A DNA stretch of 37,662 nucleotides from the NCBI GenBank assembly GCA_017645585.1, contig JAGCOF010000023.1, positions 1-37,662 on the forward strand, in the 5' to 3' direction. The stretch comes from Bacteroidales bacterium. GTDB taxonomy: Bacteria; Bacteroidota; Bacteroidia; Bacteroidales; P3. How positions within the stretch are numbered: position 1 is the stretch's first letter; every line of letters begins with the position of its first letter. The notes beneath the pieces were generated by a model that was not told the DNA's origin, searched no databases, and saw only the letters and a list, made by a program, of their open reading frames with translations. Below are positions 6,273-14,857 of the stretch, one piece after another. The position numbers and the translations under genes were made by a program.

Positions 6273-8891
6273 ATGACAAGCAACGAAATACGCAAAGCCT
6301 TTTTAGACTACTTTGAAAGCAAACAGCACCATGTGGTGCCCTCGGCCCCCATGGTCATCAAGAACGACCCGACGCTGATGTTCACCAACGCCGGCATGAA
6401 CCAATTCAAGGACATCTTCCTTGGCAACCAGCAGCGCCAGTGGCCCCGCGCCACCGACAGCCAGAAGTGTCTGCGCGTGAGCGGCAAGCACAACGATCTG
6501 GAGGAGGTGGGCCACGACACCTATCACCACACGATGTTCGAGATGCTGGGCAACTGGAGCTTCGGCGACTACTTCAAGAAGGAGGCCATTGCCTACGGTT
6601 GGGAGTTCCTCACCGAGGTGATGAAGATAAACAAGGATTGGCTCTATGTGACTGTCTTTGGCGGCGACGAGAAGGAGGGGCTCGGCATGGATACCGAGGC
6701 CTACGATTTCTGGAAGGAGCACATCAGTGAGGACCGCATCCTGCGCGGCTCGAAGAAGGACAACTTCTGGGAGATGGGCGACCAAGGTCCCTGCGGCCCC
6801 TGCTCGGAGATACACGTCGACATACGTCCCGACGAAGAGAAGGCCAAAGTGCCTGGCAAGGACCTGGTGAACAAAGACAACCCGCAAGTTATCGAAATAT
6901 GGAACCTGGTGTTCATGCAGTTCAACCGCAAGGCCGACGGTAGCCTGGAGCCGCTGGCGGCCAAGCACATCGACACGGGCATGGGCTTCGAGCGCCTCTG
7001 CATGGTGATGCAGGGCAAGCGCTCGAACTACGACACTGACGTGTTCCAGCCCCTCATCCAAGAACTTGCTGCCCGAAGCGGCAAGCGCTATGGCGAGAAC
7101 GAAGAGGCCGATGTGGCCATGCGTGTCTGCGCCGACCACCTGCGCGCCGTCAGCTTCTCCATCGCCGACGGACAGTTGCCCAGCAATGTGAAGGCGGGCT
7201 ACGTCATCCGCCGCATCCTGCGCCGCGCGGTGCGCTACGGCTACACCTTCCTGGGCTTCAACGAACCCTTCATGAACACCCTCGTGCCCACGCTGGTGGG
7301 ACAGATGGGTCACCAATTCCCCGAGCTGCAGAAGCAGCAGGAACTCATCCAGCGCATCATCCTCGAGGAAGAGCAGGCTTTCCTGCGCACCCTCGCAGGT
7401 GGCATCAAGCGCTTCGAGGATTACGCCGCCAAATGCACCGGCAAGGTGGTGGACGGCGCCTTTGCCTTTGAGCTGTTCGATACCTACGGCTTCCCCATCG
7501 ACCTCACGCAGTTGATGGCCTCGGAGAAAGGCCTCAGCGTCGATATGGATGGTTTCAACAAAGGATTGGCCGAGCAGAAAGAGCGCAGCCGCGGTGCCGC
7601 AAAAGTGGAGAGCGACGACTGGGTGGATCTGATGCCTGGCGTGGAGCAGGAGTTTGTGGGCTACGACACCTTGGAAGCCGACGTGAAGATTGCCCGCTAC
7701 CGCCATGTGAAGGCCAAAGACAAGGAGTTCTACCAGCTGGTGTTTGACCACACTCCATTCTATGGCGAAAGCGGCGGCCAGATTGGCGACACGGGAGTTT
7801 TAGAGGTGAAAGGTGAAAGGTTAAAGGTGAATGTGGTGAATACCAAAAAGGAAAACGGTCTTATTGTACACATCGTTGAGGCCGAGGTATTTTCACCTCT
7901 CACCTCTCACCTTTCACCTCTCACCTTCCACGCCAGCGTGGATGCCGACCGCCGTATGGCCATCGGATGCAACCACTCGGCCACCCACTTGATGCACTAC
8001 GCCCTGCGCCAAGTGCTGGGTGAGCATGTGGAGCAAAAGGGCTCGAGCGTCGACGACCAGCGTCTGCGCTTCGACTTCAGTCATTTTGCCAAACTCAGCC
8101 AGGAGGAGATACGCGACGTAGAACGCCGTGTGAACCGCATGATTCGCCAGTGCCTGCCTCTCGAAGAGCACCGCGAGATGCCCATCGCCGAAGCCCAGAA
8201 GCTCGGCGCAATGGCCCTCTTCGGCGAGAAATACGGCGACCGTGTGCGTGTGGTGAAATACGGTCCCAGCGTGGAGTTCTGCGGCGGTACGCATGTGCAG
8301 AACACCGGCATGATTGGTTCCTTCCGCATCGTCAGCGAGGGTGCCGTGGCTGCCGGCATGCGCCGCATCGAGGCCATCACCGCCGAAGCCTGCACCGCCT
8401 ATGCCGACCGGCAGCAGGAGCAGCTGGCCGCGCTGGCCGAGGTGTTCAAGGGCGCCAAGGATCTCGGTGCCGCTATCGCCAAACTGCAGGAAGAGAACAC
8501 CCAGATGAAAGCCGTGGTGGAGCAGATGCAGAAGATGAAGGCCCTTGATGTGGCACGCGGTTACGCTTCGCGCCTGGCCGACACCCCTGTTATCGTGGAA
8601 CGCATTGCCGACGATGTCAATACCCTCAAGGACGCCCTCATCGCCCTGCGCAACGACCATCCCGAGATGGCCATGGTGCTCGGCAGCGTCAAAGACGGCA
8701 AACCGGCCCTGCTCATTGTCCTTGGCCAGCAGCGTGTCGACGGCGGCCTCAACGCCGGTCAGATGGTGCGCACCCTCGGCAAGGAAATCATGGGCGGCGG
8801 CGGCGGACAGCCCCATTTCGCCACTGCCGGCGGCAAGAACCCCAACGGCCTCGACAAGGCCCTCAGCGTCGCCAAAGAGATGCTGGCATAA
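6273..8891 (+). CDS. alaS: Alanine--tRNA ligase
   Basis: The 872-residue protein has normal length. The class II catalytic domain (1 to about 240) shows FTNAGMNQFK, HHTMFEMLGNWSFGDYFK and TGMGFERL. The editing domain has HSATH near residue 567 and CGGTH near 669; a C-terminal coiled coil and a GGGGGQPHFA tail (DHHA1-type) follow. It charges tRNA-Ala and removes mischarged serine. ATG at 6273 is preferred over TTG at 6267. Oddly, two 7-bp-period DNA arrays lie in frame at 7804-7831 and 7893-7927. They encode EVKGERLKV and SPLTSHLSPLTFH in two loops around the conserved TKKENGLIVH strand. The frame and all motifs are intact, so the gene should be functional. Confidence 0.97.
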   Translation: MTSNEIRKAFLDYFESKQHHVVPSAPMVIKNDPTLMFTNAGMNQFKDIFLGNQQRQWPRATDSQKCLRVSGKHNDLEEVGHDTYHHTMFEMLGNWSFGDYFKKEAIAYGWEFLTEVMKINKDWLYVTVFGGDEKEGLGMDTEAYDFWKEHISEDRILRGSKKDNFWEMGDQGPCGPCSEIHVDIRPDEEKAKVPGKDLVNKDNPQVIEIWNLVFMQFNRKADGSLEPLAAKHIDTGMGFERLCMVMQGKRSNYDTDVFQPLIQELAARSGKRYGENEEADVAMRVCADHLRAVSFSIADGQLPSNVKAGYVIRRILRRAVRYGYTFLGFNEPFMNTLVPTLVGQMGHQFPELQKQQELIQRIILEEEQAFLRTLAGGIKRFEDYAAKCTGKVVDGAFAFELFDTYGFPIDLTQLMASEKGLSVDMDGFNKGLAEQKERSRGAAKVESDDWVDLMPGVEQEFVGYDTLEADVKIARYRHVKAKDKEFYQLVFDHTPFYGESGGQIGDTGVLEVKGERLKVNVVNTKKENGLIVHIVEAEVFSPLTSHLSPLTFHASVDADRRMAIGCNHSATHLMHYALRQVLGEHVEQKGSSVDDQRLRFDFSHFAKLSQEEIRDVERRVNRMIRQCLPLEEHREMPIAEAQKLGAMALFGEKYGDRVRVVKYGPSVEFCGGTHVQNTGMIGSFRIVSEGAVAAGMRRIEAITAEACTAYADRQQEQLAALAEVFKGAKDLGAAIAKLQEENTQMKAVVEQMQKMKALDVARGYASRLADTPVIVERIADDVNTLKDALIALRNDHPEMAMVLGSVKDGKPALLIVLGQQRVDGGLNAGQMVRTLGKEIMGGGGGQPHFATAGGKNPNGLDKALSVAKEMLA
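7804..7831 (+). repeat. In-frame 7-bp-period array in alaS, unit AGGTGAA
   Basis: Four heptads: AGGTGAA, AGGTGAA, AGGTTAA, AGGTGAA. The only stop-free reading on this strand is the one used, giving EVKGERLKVN. The unit is the reverse complement of TTCACCT, which is the register of the array at 7893-7927. Confidence 0.9.
7893..7927 (+). repeat. In-frame 7-bp-period array in alaS, unit TCACCTC
   Basis: Five heptads: TCACCTC, TCACCTC, TCACCTT, TCACCTC, TCACCTT. Together with 7804-7831, 61 bases upstream, it can form a long, nearly complementary stem in the alaS mRNA. It encodes the SPLTSHLSPLTFH loop. Confidence 0.9.
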
Positions 8892-8931
8892 ACCACATAA
8901 TCGAGCATATCAAACCATAAATAAAATAGCT

Positions 8932-10497
8932 ATGAAAAAAATATTGATTGCAACGATTCTATCGTTGATGGCCCTGGGACCACTCGGCTCCCTGAGGGCA
9001 CAGGACAGTGTATTCAGCTATACACATCAAGGGACGACACTGTATTATATTGTTGACAGCAACGCGGAAGCCATAGTGGTTCCGCCGTTGTATCCCAACT
9101 TTCATCAAGTGTCCTACAATAATTACAGCACATGGTATGGCTACACACAACCCACAGGCAACGTGGTGATACCCGACACGGTGCCTTGCAACGGTGTCAG
9201 TTATCCGGTGAAAAGTGTAGGTTGGTATGCCTTCTACAATTGCAGTGCAGTGACAGGGGTAACCCTGCCTGACGGCATAGAATGTATGGACATAGGTGCC
9301 TTCATGTTTTGCACGTCCCTGCAGAGTATCACGCTACCTACAGCGCTGCGGGAGATAAGATACTCGGCGTTCACCAACTGCTCGGCACTGACAGCCATAA
9401 GCATCCCGGAGAATGTAGAATTGATTGACTCGGCCGCATTTGCCATGTGCAGTCAACTGCAAACGGTAACCCTGCCCGACGGACTTCAAACCATAAAATG
9501 GGCGACATTCTCAGAATGCTGCAATCTGCAAAACATCAACTTTCCCAATAGCCTGACCACCATAGAGGATAATGCTTTCTCCAACGACATCATGCTTGGG
9601 CCAACAATCGAACTACCCAACGGACTTACCCACATCGGAGCGGAATCATTCAGCAACTGCAGTGGCCTAATCAACGTTGCATTGCCCGGATCGCTAAACT
9701 CCATAAATGTTGGAGCCTTCTACAGCTGCACCCATCTGCAATCGGTGACGCTGGCCGAAGGATTGATATCCATACAAGAACAGGCATTCTCCAATTGCAG
9801 CAGCCTGCGACACATAAACCTGCCACAGACGCTTACATACATTGAGCCATGGACATTCTACGGCTGCACAGCAATAGACACACTGATAATCCCCAACAAT
9901 GTTATTGCTTTAGGCAGCGCCACACTTGCATTGTGCAGCAGTCTGAAGCACTGCCATCTGCCGGAACGGCTGACCAGGGTTGAGGGTTGGCTTCTCTATG
10001 GCACTGCATTGAAGGAGCTGGTGGTGCCCGACAATGTTACATACATAGAAGACCAGGCTTTTGCTGGATGCACACAGCTACACAAAGTGACGCTATCGGC
10101 CTCGTTGAGCACCATATCCGACAGCCTATTCATCGATGGCACGCCCCTCGACACACTTATTCTCCGCAGCCAAGAGCCGCCGATGGTTCCGGCAAACGCA
10201 TTCCCCAGCTTCAACGTAACACTTATCGTACCCTGCGGCACGGAGCAAGCCTATCGACAACACTCTGTATGGGGCCAATTCACCACCATCGTCGAGAACT
10301 GCAACGCCATAGACGAGACCGAAAACCACAACCTCAAGGTATACAACCATGACGGCCACATCGTGGTCGAAGGTGCCGACGGCGAAAAGGTGCATATATA
10401 TGACATGAGCGGGCGAAAAGTGGTGAACAGGATGCTCTCCGCCGGTGCATATATAGTGAAAGTTGGCGACAGAATGACCAAATGCTTGATATACTAA
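8932..10497 (+). CDS. Secreted BspA-type leucine-rich repeat protein with T9SS type A sorting domain
   Basis: The 521-residue protein has a signal peptide (1-23, ending SLRA-Q) and about fourteen 23-residue LRR_5 repeats from about 85 to 420. Each follows the pattern AFxxCxxLxxVxLPxxLxxI. A capping stretch (TLIVPCGTEQAYRQHSVW) follows, then a short C-terminal domain (KVHIYDMSGRKV, SAGAYIVKVGD) typical of T9SS type A cargo. It probably acts at the cell surface in adhesion or host/matrix binding; the ligand is unknown. ATG at 8932 is chosen because signal-peptide features begin right there and the upstream in-frame extension overlaps alaS in another frame. It lies 40 bases after alaS with no terminator, so it is likely cotranscribed. 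Confidence 0.9.
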   Translation: MKKILIATILSLMALGPLGSLRAQDSVFSYTHQGTTLYYIVDSNAEAIVVPPLYPNFHQVSYNNYSTWYGYTQPTGNVVIPDTVPCNGVSYPVKSVGWYAFYNCSAVTGVTLPDGIECMDIGAFMFCTSLQSITLPTALREIRYSAFTNCSALTAISIPENVELIDSAAFAMCSQLQTVTLPDGLQTIKWATFSECCNLQNINFPNSLTTIEDNAFSNDIMLGPTIELPNGLTHIGAESFSNCSGLINVALPGSLNSINVGAFYSCTHLQSVTLAEGLISIQEQAFSNCSSLRHINLPQTLTYIEPWTFYGCTAIDTLIIPNNVIALGSATLALCSSLKHCHLPERLTRVEGWLLYGTALKELVVPDNVTYIEDQAFAGCTQLHKVTLSASLSTISDSLFIDGTPLDTLILRSQEPPMVPANAFPSFNVTLIVPCGTEQAYRQHSVWGQFTTIVENCNAIDETENHNLKVYNHDGHIVVEGADGEKVHIYDMSGRKVVNRMLSAGAYIVKVGDRMTKCLIY

Positions 10498-10516
10498 AAC
10501 CCAAAATACAAACATC

Positions 10517-10762
10517 ATGGATTTACAGACCATTACCTCGCTGATGCTTTCCAGCGACTACAAGGACAGAATGAAAGCCGAGTACTATCACCTGCTGAAC
10601 CGCAAGGAGAACCTCGAAGCCGTGCTGAAATTGTGGGACAGCGGCAAGCTGACCTTCACGCCCGACTGTCCGCGCAGCATCTACGACCTGCAGATGCGCG
10701 CCATGAACGACTACCAGGCCATCCTGGAGGCACGCGCCAGGATTGAAGGCGTCGCACTCTAA
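10517..10762 (+). CDS. Small protein resembling the phage crAss001_48-related family
   Basis: This is an 81-residue soluble protein with no signal peptide. It shows YKDRMKAEYYHLLNRKENLE, a mid-part LWDSGKLTFTPDCPRSIYDLQ and a C-terminal AMNDYQAILEARARIEGVAL. From memory these landmarks (Y..L..R...L, G.L.F.P.CP, Y..ILE.RA.IEG) fit a small, mostly helical protein family seen in crAss-like and other Bacteroidota phages, where its function is unknown. No other phage gene is nearby. It sits 19 bases after the LRR gene and 12 bases before the next gene, embedded in a chromosomal operon. It could be a domesticated phage gene. Confidence 0.7.
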   Translation: MDLQTITSLMLSSDYKDRMKAEYYHLLNRKENLEAVLKLWDSGKLTFTPDCPRSIYDLQMRAMNDYQAILEARARIEGVAL

Positions 10763-10774
10763 GCATTATTCCTG

Positions 10775-12316
10775 ATGACAATAAGGAAGATACTGACGCT
10801 CGCAGTAATGCTGGTGTCAGCTGTGGTGGTGTGGGCCAACGGCGACCCTGTGGCGGTCAATTCCGCCATCACCCTCTCACCCACACCTGTGGCGGTACAT
10901 GTGTCCGAGGTTCAGCTGGTCGACGAGGTGGTCTATTTCACTCCCCGTGGTCGTTATATGGACGTAACGGTGCGCTACCTGCTACACAACCGCAGTAGTC
11001 GCTCGTTCGACAGTCTCCCCTACGGCTTCCCCATCGACTATTGGGGTCAGGGCGAGGCACACTGGGAGGATATCGACGAAATCTTTGAAAGCCAGATGGA
11101 GAAGGGCTGGCGCGACAGCTATATCCGCAATGTCAGCTTCACCCTCGGCGACCGCCAGCTGCAGTGGCAGTGCTCGAAAGACACCCTGCTCTTGCCTCCA
11201 CAGCCTTACATCAGCGAGGCCTGGTTCGACACAGCATCCGAGGAGGGCCGTCGGGAGTTCGACAGCCTCTATGCTATCTATGGCGACTCCGTCTATAGTT
11301 ACACCCACGAAATCTCGCGCCGCTGGTACTATACCTACCTTAATATACCAGCTGGCAGCTTTGTCACCCTCGTAGTACGCTACTCGGTAGAGTGCAACCT
11401 CACCCAAGGCCTTTATTCCCTGCGCGACTACCTGACCGAGGACGTTTGGTATCAACGCTTCCAATACGACTTCACACCCGCCTCTTACTGGGGCGACGGC
11501 CATGCCGACCGCTTCAACGTGCAGCTCGACGTGTCGGGCATTGAACCTCTCGAAGGACACGGCTGGTTGAAAGACATCGGCGACTGGAGCGACAGCCTTA
11601 TTGGCCTTCTGCTGCAACGCGGTGAAGAATATTGGACCTATAGCGCCACTCGCTTCGACCTTGCCGCCGCCAAGCCTTTTGTGCTGGTCTATAACCTGAA
11701 AGGGCCTATGCCCCAGCCCGTCGACAAACTGTTGAGCCACCGCCTCAGTCCCGACCAATACACCATCACGGTCAGCGGCGCCGACAAGCGCTATCCTGTC
11801 GCCAACCTCAGCGACCTCGACCTCTCGACTGCCACCGTATTGCGACCCGACAAGGAGGACTCGCTCTACATCACCATCCGTTTCACGAAGCCCACACGCG
11901 TCGACGCCCTGCTGCTCGTCAACGGCTACACCAAGAACGCCGACACCTGGCGCAACAACGCGCGCATCGACAGCCTGATGGTGCACGACTCGGTGCCATA
12001 CGCCCTCTACCGCGACTATGACACAGAGAAAATAGATACCGTAAGAAATCGTGAAGGTTGGAATCAGCGCATGCTCTTCGGCGAAGCTGACTGGATAGTC
12101 AAATGGACCGACTTCCGTCCCCTGCCGGCCAAATACCCACACGGCGAACCTGCGGCCTACGATTTTCAGTCGATAATCGACAACGCATTGATTCTCACAA
12201 TGAACAACATATACAGTTATAATCTCGTCACCGAGATTAAGATACGCGTCACCGCCGTTGCCAAAGGACTCAAATACAACGACCTCTGCGTCTCGGAGAT
12301 AATACTTCTCAAGTAA
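10775..12316 (+). CDS. Secreted protein with C-terminal NADase-type glycan-binding-like domain
   Basis: The 513-residue protein has a signal peptide (1-22, ending VWA-N). The central part, rich in aromatics, looks like beta-sheet and is not recognised. From about residue 335 the pattern YPVANLSDLDLSTATVL, ITIRFTKP, LLLVNGYTKNADTWRNNARI and late IKIRVTAV plus DLCVSEIIL resembles, from memory, the discoidin-like NADase-type glycan-binding domain (NLxDxxxxTxW, NGYxKN...W..N.R). No NAD-glycohydrolase catalytic domain is visible. A role in binding surface glycans is an inference. Its TAA stop overlaps the tgt ATG by one base (TAATG), so translation of the two is likely coupled. Confidence 0.75.
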   Translation: MTIRKILTLAVMLVSAVVVWANGDPVAVNSAITLSPTPVAVHVSEVQLVDEVVYFTPRGRYMDVTVRYLLHNRSSRSFDSLPYGFPIDYWGQGEAHWEDIDEIFESQMEKGWRDSYIRNVSFTLGDRQLQWQCSKDTLLLPPQPYISEAWFDTASEEGRREFDSLYAIYGDSVYSYTHEISRRWYYTYLNIPAGSFVTLVVRYSVECNLTQGLYSLRDYLTEDVWYQRFQYDFTPASYWGDGHADRFNVQLDVSGIEPLEGHGWLKDIGDWSDSLIGLLLQRGEEYWTYSATRFDLAAAKPFVLVYNLKGPMPQPVDKLLSHRLSPDQYTITVSGADKRYPVANLSDLDLSTATVLRPDKEDSLYITIRFTKPTRVDALLLVNGYTKNADTWRNNARIDSLMVHDSVPYALYRDYDTEKIDTVRNREGWNQRMLFGEADWIVKWTDFRPLPAKYPHGEPAAYDFQSIIDNALILTMNNIYSYNLVTEIKIRVTAVAKGLKYNDLCVSEIILLK

Positions 12317-13461
12317 TGATTGACCGCCTTACCTTTGACCTGCAAGCCACATGCGGCGACGCCCGCGCCGGTGTTATCCACACCGACCATGGCGACATAC
12401 AGACACCTATCTTTATGCCTGTGGGCACCGCCGGCACCGTGAAAGCCGTGCACCAGCACGAGTTGCGCGACGAGATAAACGCCCAGATCATCCTCGGCAA
12501 CACCTACCACCTCTATCTGCGTCCCGGTTGCGACATCCTGCGGCAAGCCGGAGGCCTGCACCGCTTCAACGGCTGGGAGCGCCCCCTGCTGACCGATAGC
12601 GGCGGCTTCCAAGTCTTCTCCCTCGCCGCCAACCGCAAGCTGAAAGAGGAGGGCTGCACCTTCCGCAGCCACATCGACGGCAGCAAACACCTCTTTACGC
12701 CCGAAAACGTGATGGACATCCAACGCGTCATCGGGGCCGACATCATGATGGCCTTCGACGAATGTTGCCCGGGCGACAGCGACCACCGCTACGCCGAGAA
12801 GGCCATGCTGCTCACCCACCGCTGGCTCGACCGCTGCATCGAACGCTTCAACGCCACCGAACCCCTCTACGGCCACCACCAGGCGTTGTTCCCCATCGTG
12901 CAGGGCTGCCAATATGCCGACCTGCGCCGCATCAGCGCCGAATACATCGCCAGCAAGGAGCCCGAGGGCTGCGCCATCGGCGGCCTGGCCGTGGGCGAGC
13001 CTACGGAGAAGATGTACGAGATGATCGAGGTGGTCAACGCTATCCTGCCCAAGGACCGCCCGCGCTACCTGATGGGTGTAGGCACCCCGCAGAACCTGCT
13101 GGAGGCTATCGAGCGCGGCGTGGACATGTTCGACTGCGTGATGCCCACCCGCAACGGTCGCAACGGGCTACTCTTCACCGCCGAAGGCACCATCAACATC
13201 AAGAACAAGAAGTGGGAAAGCTGCTTCCGTACAATCAATGAGGAATTGGGAATTAGCAATGTGGAATTGCACACCCCCTACACATTAGCGTATATCCACC
13301 ATCTGATCAAGGCCGAAGAGATATTGGGCCTGCAGATATGCTCCATCGTCAACCTGCAATTATACCTGTGGCTGGTCGGCGAGGCCCGCAAGCACATCCT
13401 GCAGGGCGACTACGCGCAGTGGAAAGCCTCTATGGTGCAGAAGCTCGGCCGCCGACTGTAA
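12316..13461 (+). CDS. tgt: Queuine tRNA-ribosyltransferase
   Basis: The 381-residue TIM-barrel enzyme exchanges guanine 34 of GUN-anticodon tRNAs for preQ1. Visible motifs are TPIFMPVGT, LGNTYHLYLRPG, LTDSGGFQVFSL with the general-base Asp, GGLAVGEP, RYLMGVGTP and FDCVMPTRNGRNG with the nucleophile Asp at 273. The C-terminal zinc site of canonical enzymes (CxCxxC...H) is not present. The corresponding loop instead carries a 7-bp-period DNA array (13237-13271) encoding NEELGISNVELH. From memory other Bacteroidota Tgt proteins also lack these cysteines, so activity is likely kept. It is the last gene of the operon starting at 5907. Confidence 0.95.
   Translation: MIDRLTFDLQATCGDARAGVIHTDHGDIQTPIFMPVGTAGTVKAVHQHELRDEINAQIILGNTYHLYLRPGCDILRQAGGLHRFNGWERPLLTDSGGFQVFSLAANRKLKEEGCTFRSHIDGSKHLFTPENVMDIQRVIGADIMMAFDECCPGDSDHRYAEKAMLLTHRWLDRCIERFNATEPLYGHHQALFPIVQGCQYADLRRISAEYIASKEPEGCAIGGLAVGEPTEKMYEMIEVVNAILPKDRPRYLMGVGTPQNLLEAIERGVDMFDCVMPTRNGRNGLLFTAEGTINIKNKKWESCFRTINEELGISNVELHTPYTLAYIHHLIKAEEILGLQICSIVNLQLYLWLVGEARKHILQGDYAQWKASMVQKLGRRL
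13237..13271 (+). repeat. In-frame 7-bp-period array in tgt, unit AATTGGG
   Basis: Five heptads: AATGAGG, AATTGGG, AATTAGC, AATGTGG, AATTGCA. It lies exactly where the zinc-binding loop of canonical Tgt would be and is read through without a stop. Confidence 0.8.
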
Positions 13462-13524
13462 AGCGAAATACGGGTTGTCAAAGAACTCCGCTTCGGCCAC
13501 ACGCCACGCCAACTCCACCACTTC

Positions 13525-13590
13525 GACTATTGTATGACGGCTGTTTAACTACTGTTTAACTAAAAATGTAGTTAAACAGCCATCGAACAT
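13525..13590. repeat. 11-bp-period array with two mutually exclusive hairpins
   Basis: Downstream of tgt, an 11-bp phase runs through TATGACGGCTG, TTTAACTACTG, TTTAACTAAAA and ATGTAGTTAAA. GGCTGTTTAACTAC (13539-13552) pairs perfectly with 13568-13581. CTGTTTAACTA (13552-13562) can instead pair with 13569-13579. Both need the same right arm. No T-tract follows, so a classic terminator is unlikely. The rest of the 239-base gap holds only the promoter near 13670. Confidence 0.8.
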
Positions 13591-13669
13591 TTGTAGAAGA
13601 ATGGGCGGCATGTTGATTATGTGTTAATATTTTATGTACGCGCGAGAGCAGCGGGTGGGGTTTATTTAG

Positions 13670-13678
13670 TATTTTTGT
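13670..13678 (+). promoter_or_regulatory. -7 element for the glycosyltransferase/sigma operon
   Basis: TATTTTTGT fits TAnnTTTGY and lies 22 bases before the ATG at 13701. A clear TTTG at -33 is not evident. Confidence 0.65.
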
Positions 13679-13700
13679 ATGTTCAAATTATTGTGCAAAA

Positions 13701-14855
13701 ATGTTTGACTTTAGTCACTTTCTCCTTGATACCTACGCCGTTGCGCTCGCCGCTGCGCTGCTGGTCATGCTCACATATTTGTCCTTGTACTACGGTCTCT
13801 ACCATTTCCGTGTAGGACGTTGGAAACGCAAAGGCGACACCCCGACGGGACAGGCATCGCTGCCGCCCGTCAGTGTGGTGCTCACGGCCCGCAACGACGC
13901 CGCCTGGCTCAAGGAAAACCTCGTCTACCTGCTGGAGCAGGACTATCCCGACTTCGAGGTGGTGGTGGTCGACTACTTGAGCCACGACGAGACACAGTTC
14001 GTCCTCAAGCTGCTCAAGGACTACTACCCCCACCTGAAGATAGTGCCTTTCAAGGAGGACGTGAACCTCTTCCAGGGCAAGAAATACCCCCTGAGCATCG
14101 GCATCAAGAGCGCCGCCAACGACATACTGCTGCTGGCCGACCCCGACTGCACGCCGAAGAACCTGCTATGGCTGCGCGGCATGGTGCGCGGCTACGCCGA
14201 CAAAGGCACCCAGATAGTACTGGGATACTGCGGCATGAAGCGAACCAAGACCCTGCTGGGCGACCTGCAGCAATACGACGCGCTGGCCTACGGCTCGCAG
14301 TATCTCGGCAGCGCCCTCCTTGGACACCCTTACACCGGCTCGGGCCGCAACCTCAGCTACCGCCGCTCGTTCTTCTTCAAGCAAGGGGCCTTCATCAGCC
14401 ACTACGACGTGGCCGACGGCTCGGACGACCTCTTCGTCTACCAGAACGCCGACCGCCACAACACGGCCATCTGCATCGACAGCGACGCCTGCCTCACCAC
14501 CGAGCCCAGGAAGAACTTCGCCCTGTGGCATGACGAACGGCGCCACCGGGTGGCCACCCGCAACCGCCACCGGCTGACCGACCGTCTGCGCGAGTCGATG
14601 CCCTCCATTGTCAATGTGCTCTTCTACGCCGTCGCCGTGCTGCTGGTGCTGCGCGGCACCCTCCCGTGGCCTGTGGTGGCCGCCGCGGTAGCCATCAAGT
14701 GGGCCTGGCAGATTATCTGCTTCTCGCGCCTCACCAAGCGCTTCGACGGAGGCTACGTGCACCTTGCGGCCCCGCTGCTCGAAATTTATTTTATCCTCGC
14801 AAATACTATTTTGATACTTTTGCCGTTACCTAACAATAGAAAGTTCAAAAAGTGA
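13701..14855 (+). CDS. Membrane-anchored family 2 glycosyltransferase
   Basis: The 384-residue protein has an N-terminal membrane segment (about 9-33), a GT2 domain from about 54 and two or three C-terminal membrane segments (about 300-380). Visible motifs are PPVSVVLTARNDAAWLKENL (nucleotide-sugar binding), VVVDYLSHDET, the metal-binding DPDC (Asp147 and Asp149), the acceptor-side GSGRNLSYRRS and a basic WHDERRHR stretch in place of QxxRW. It likely transfers a sugar from a nucleotide donor at the inner membrane for an envelope glycan; the substrate is unknown. The TGA stop overlaps an alternative GTG start of the sigma gene. Promoter at 13670-13678. Confidence 0.88.
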   Translation: MFDFSHFLLDTYAVALAAALLVMLTYLSLYYGLYHFRVGRWKRKGDTPTGQASLPPVSVVLTARNDAAWLKENLVYLLEQDYPDFEVVVVDYLSHDETQFVLKLLKDYYPHLKIVPFKEDVNLFQGKKYPLSIGIKSAANDILLLADPDCTPKNLLWLRGMVRGYADKGTQIVLGYCGMKRTKTLLGDLQQYDALAYGSQYLGSALLGHPYTGSGRNLSYRRSFFFKQGAFISHYDVADGSDDLFVYQNADRHNTAICIDSDACLTTEPRKNFALWHDERRHRVATRNRHRLTDRLRESMPSIVNVLFYAVAVLLVLRGTLPWPVVAAAVAIKWAWQIICFSRLTKRFDGGYVHLAAPLLEIYFILANTILILLPLPNNRKFKK

Positions 14856-14857
14856 AC

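Noticed and set aside
7804-7927. alaS as a disrupted pseudogene
   Set aside because: Both inserts keep the frame, and all catalytic and editing motifs plus the C-terminal domain are present.
8545-8931. Longer start for the LRR gene inside alaS
   Set aside because: The extension overlaps alaS in another frame and lacks signal-peptide features, which begin exactly at 8932.
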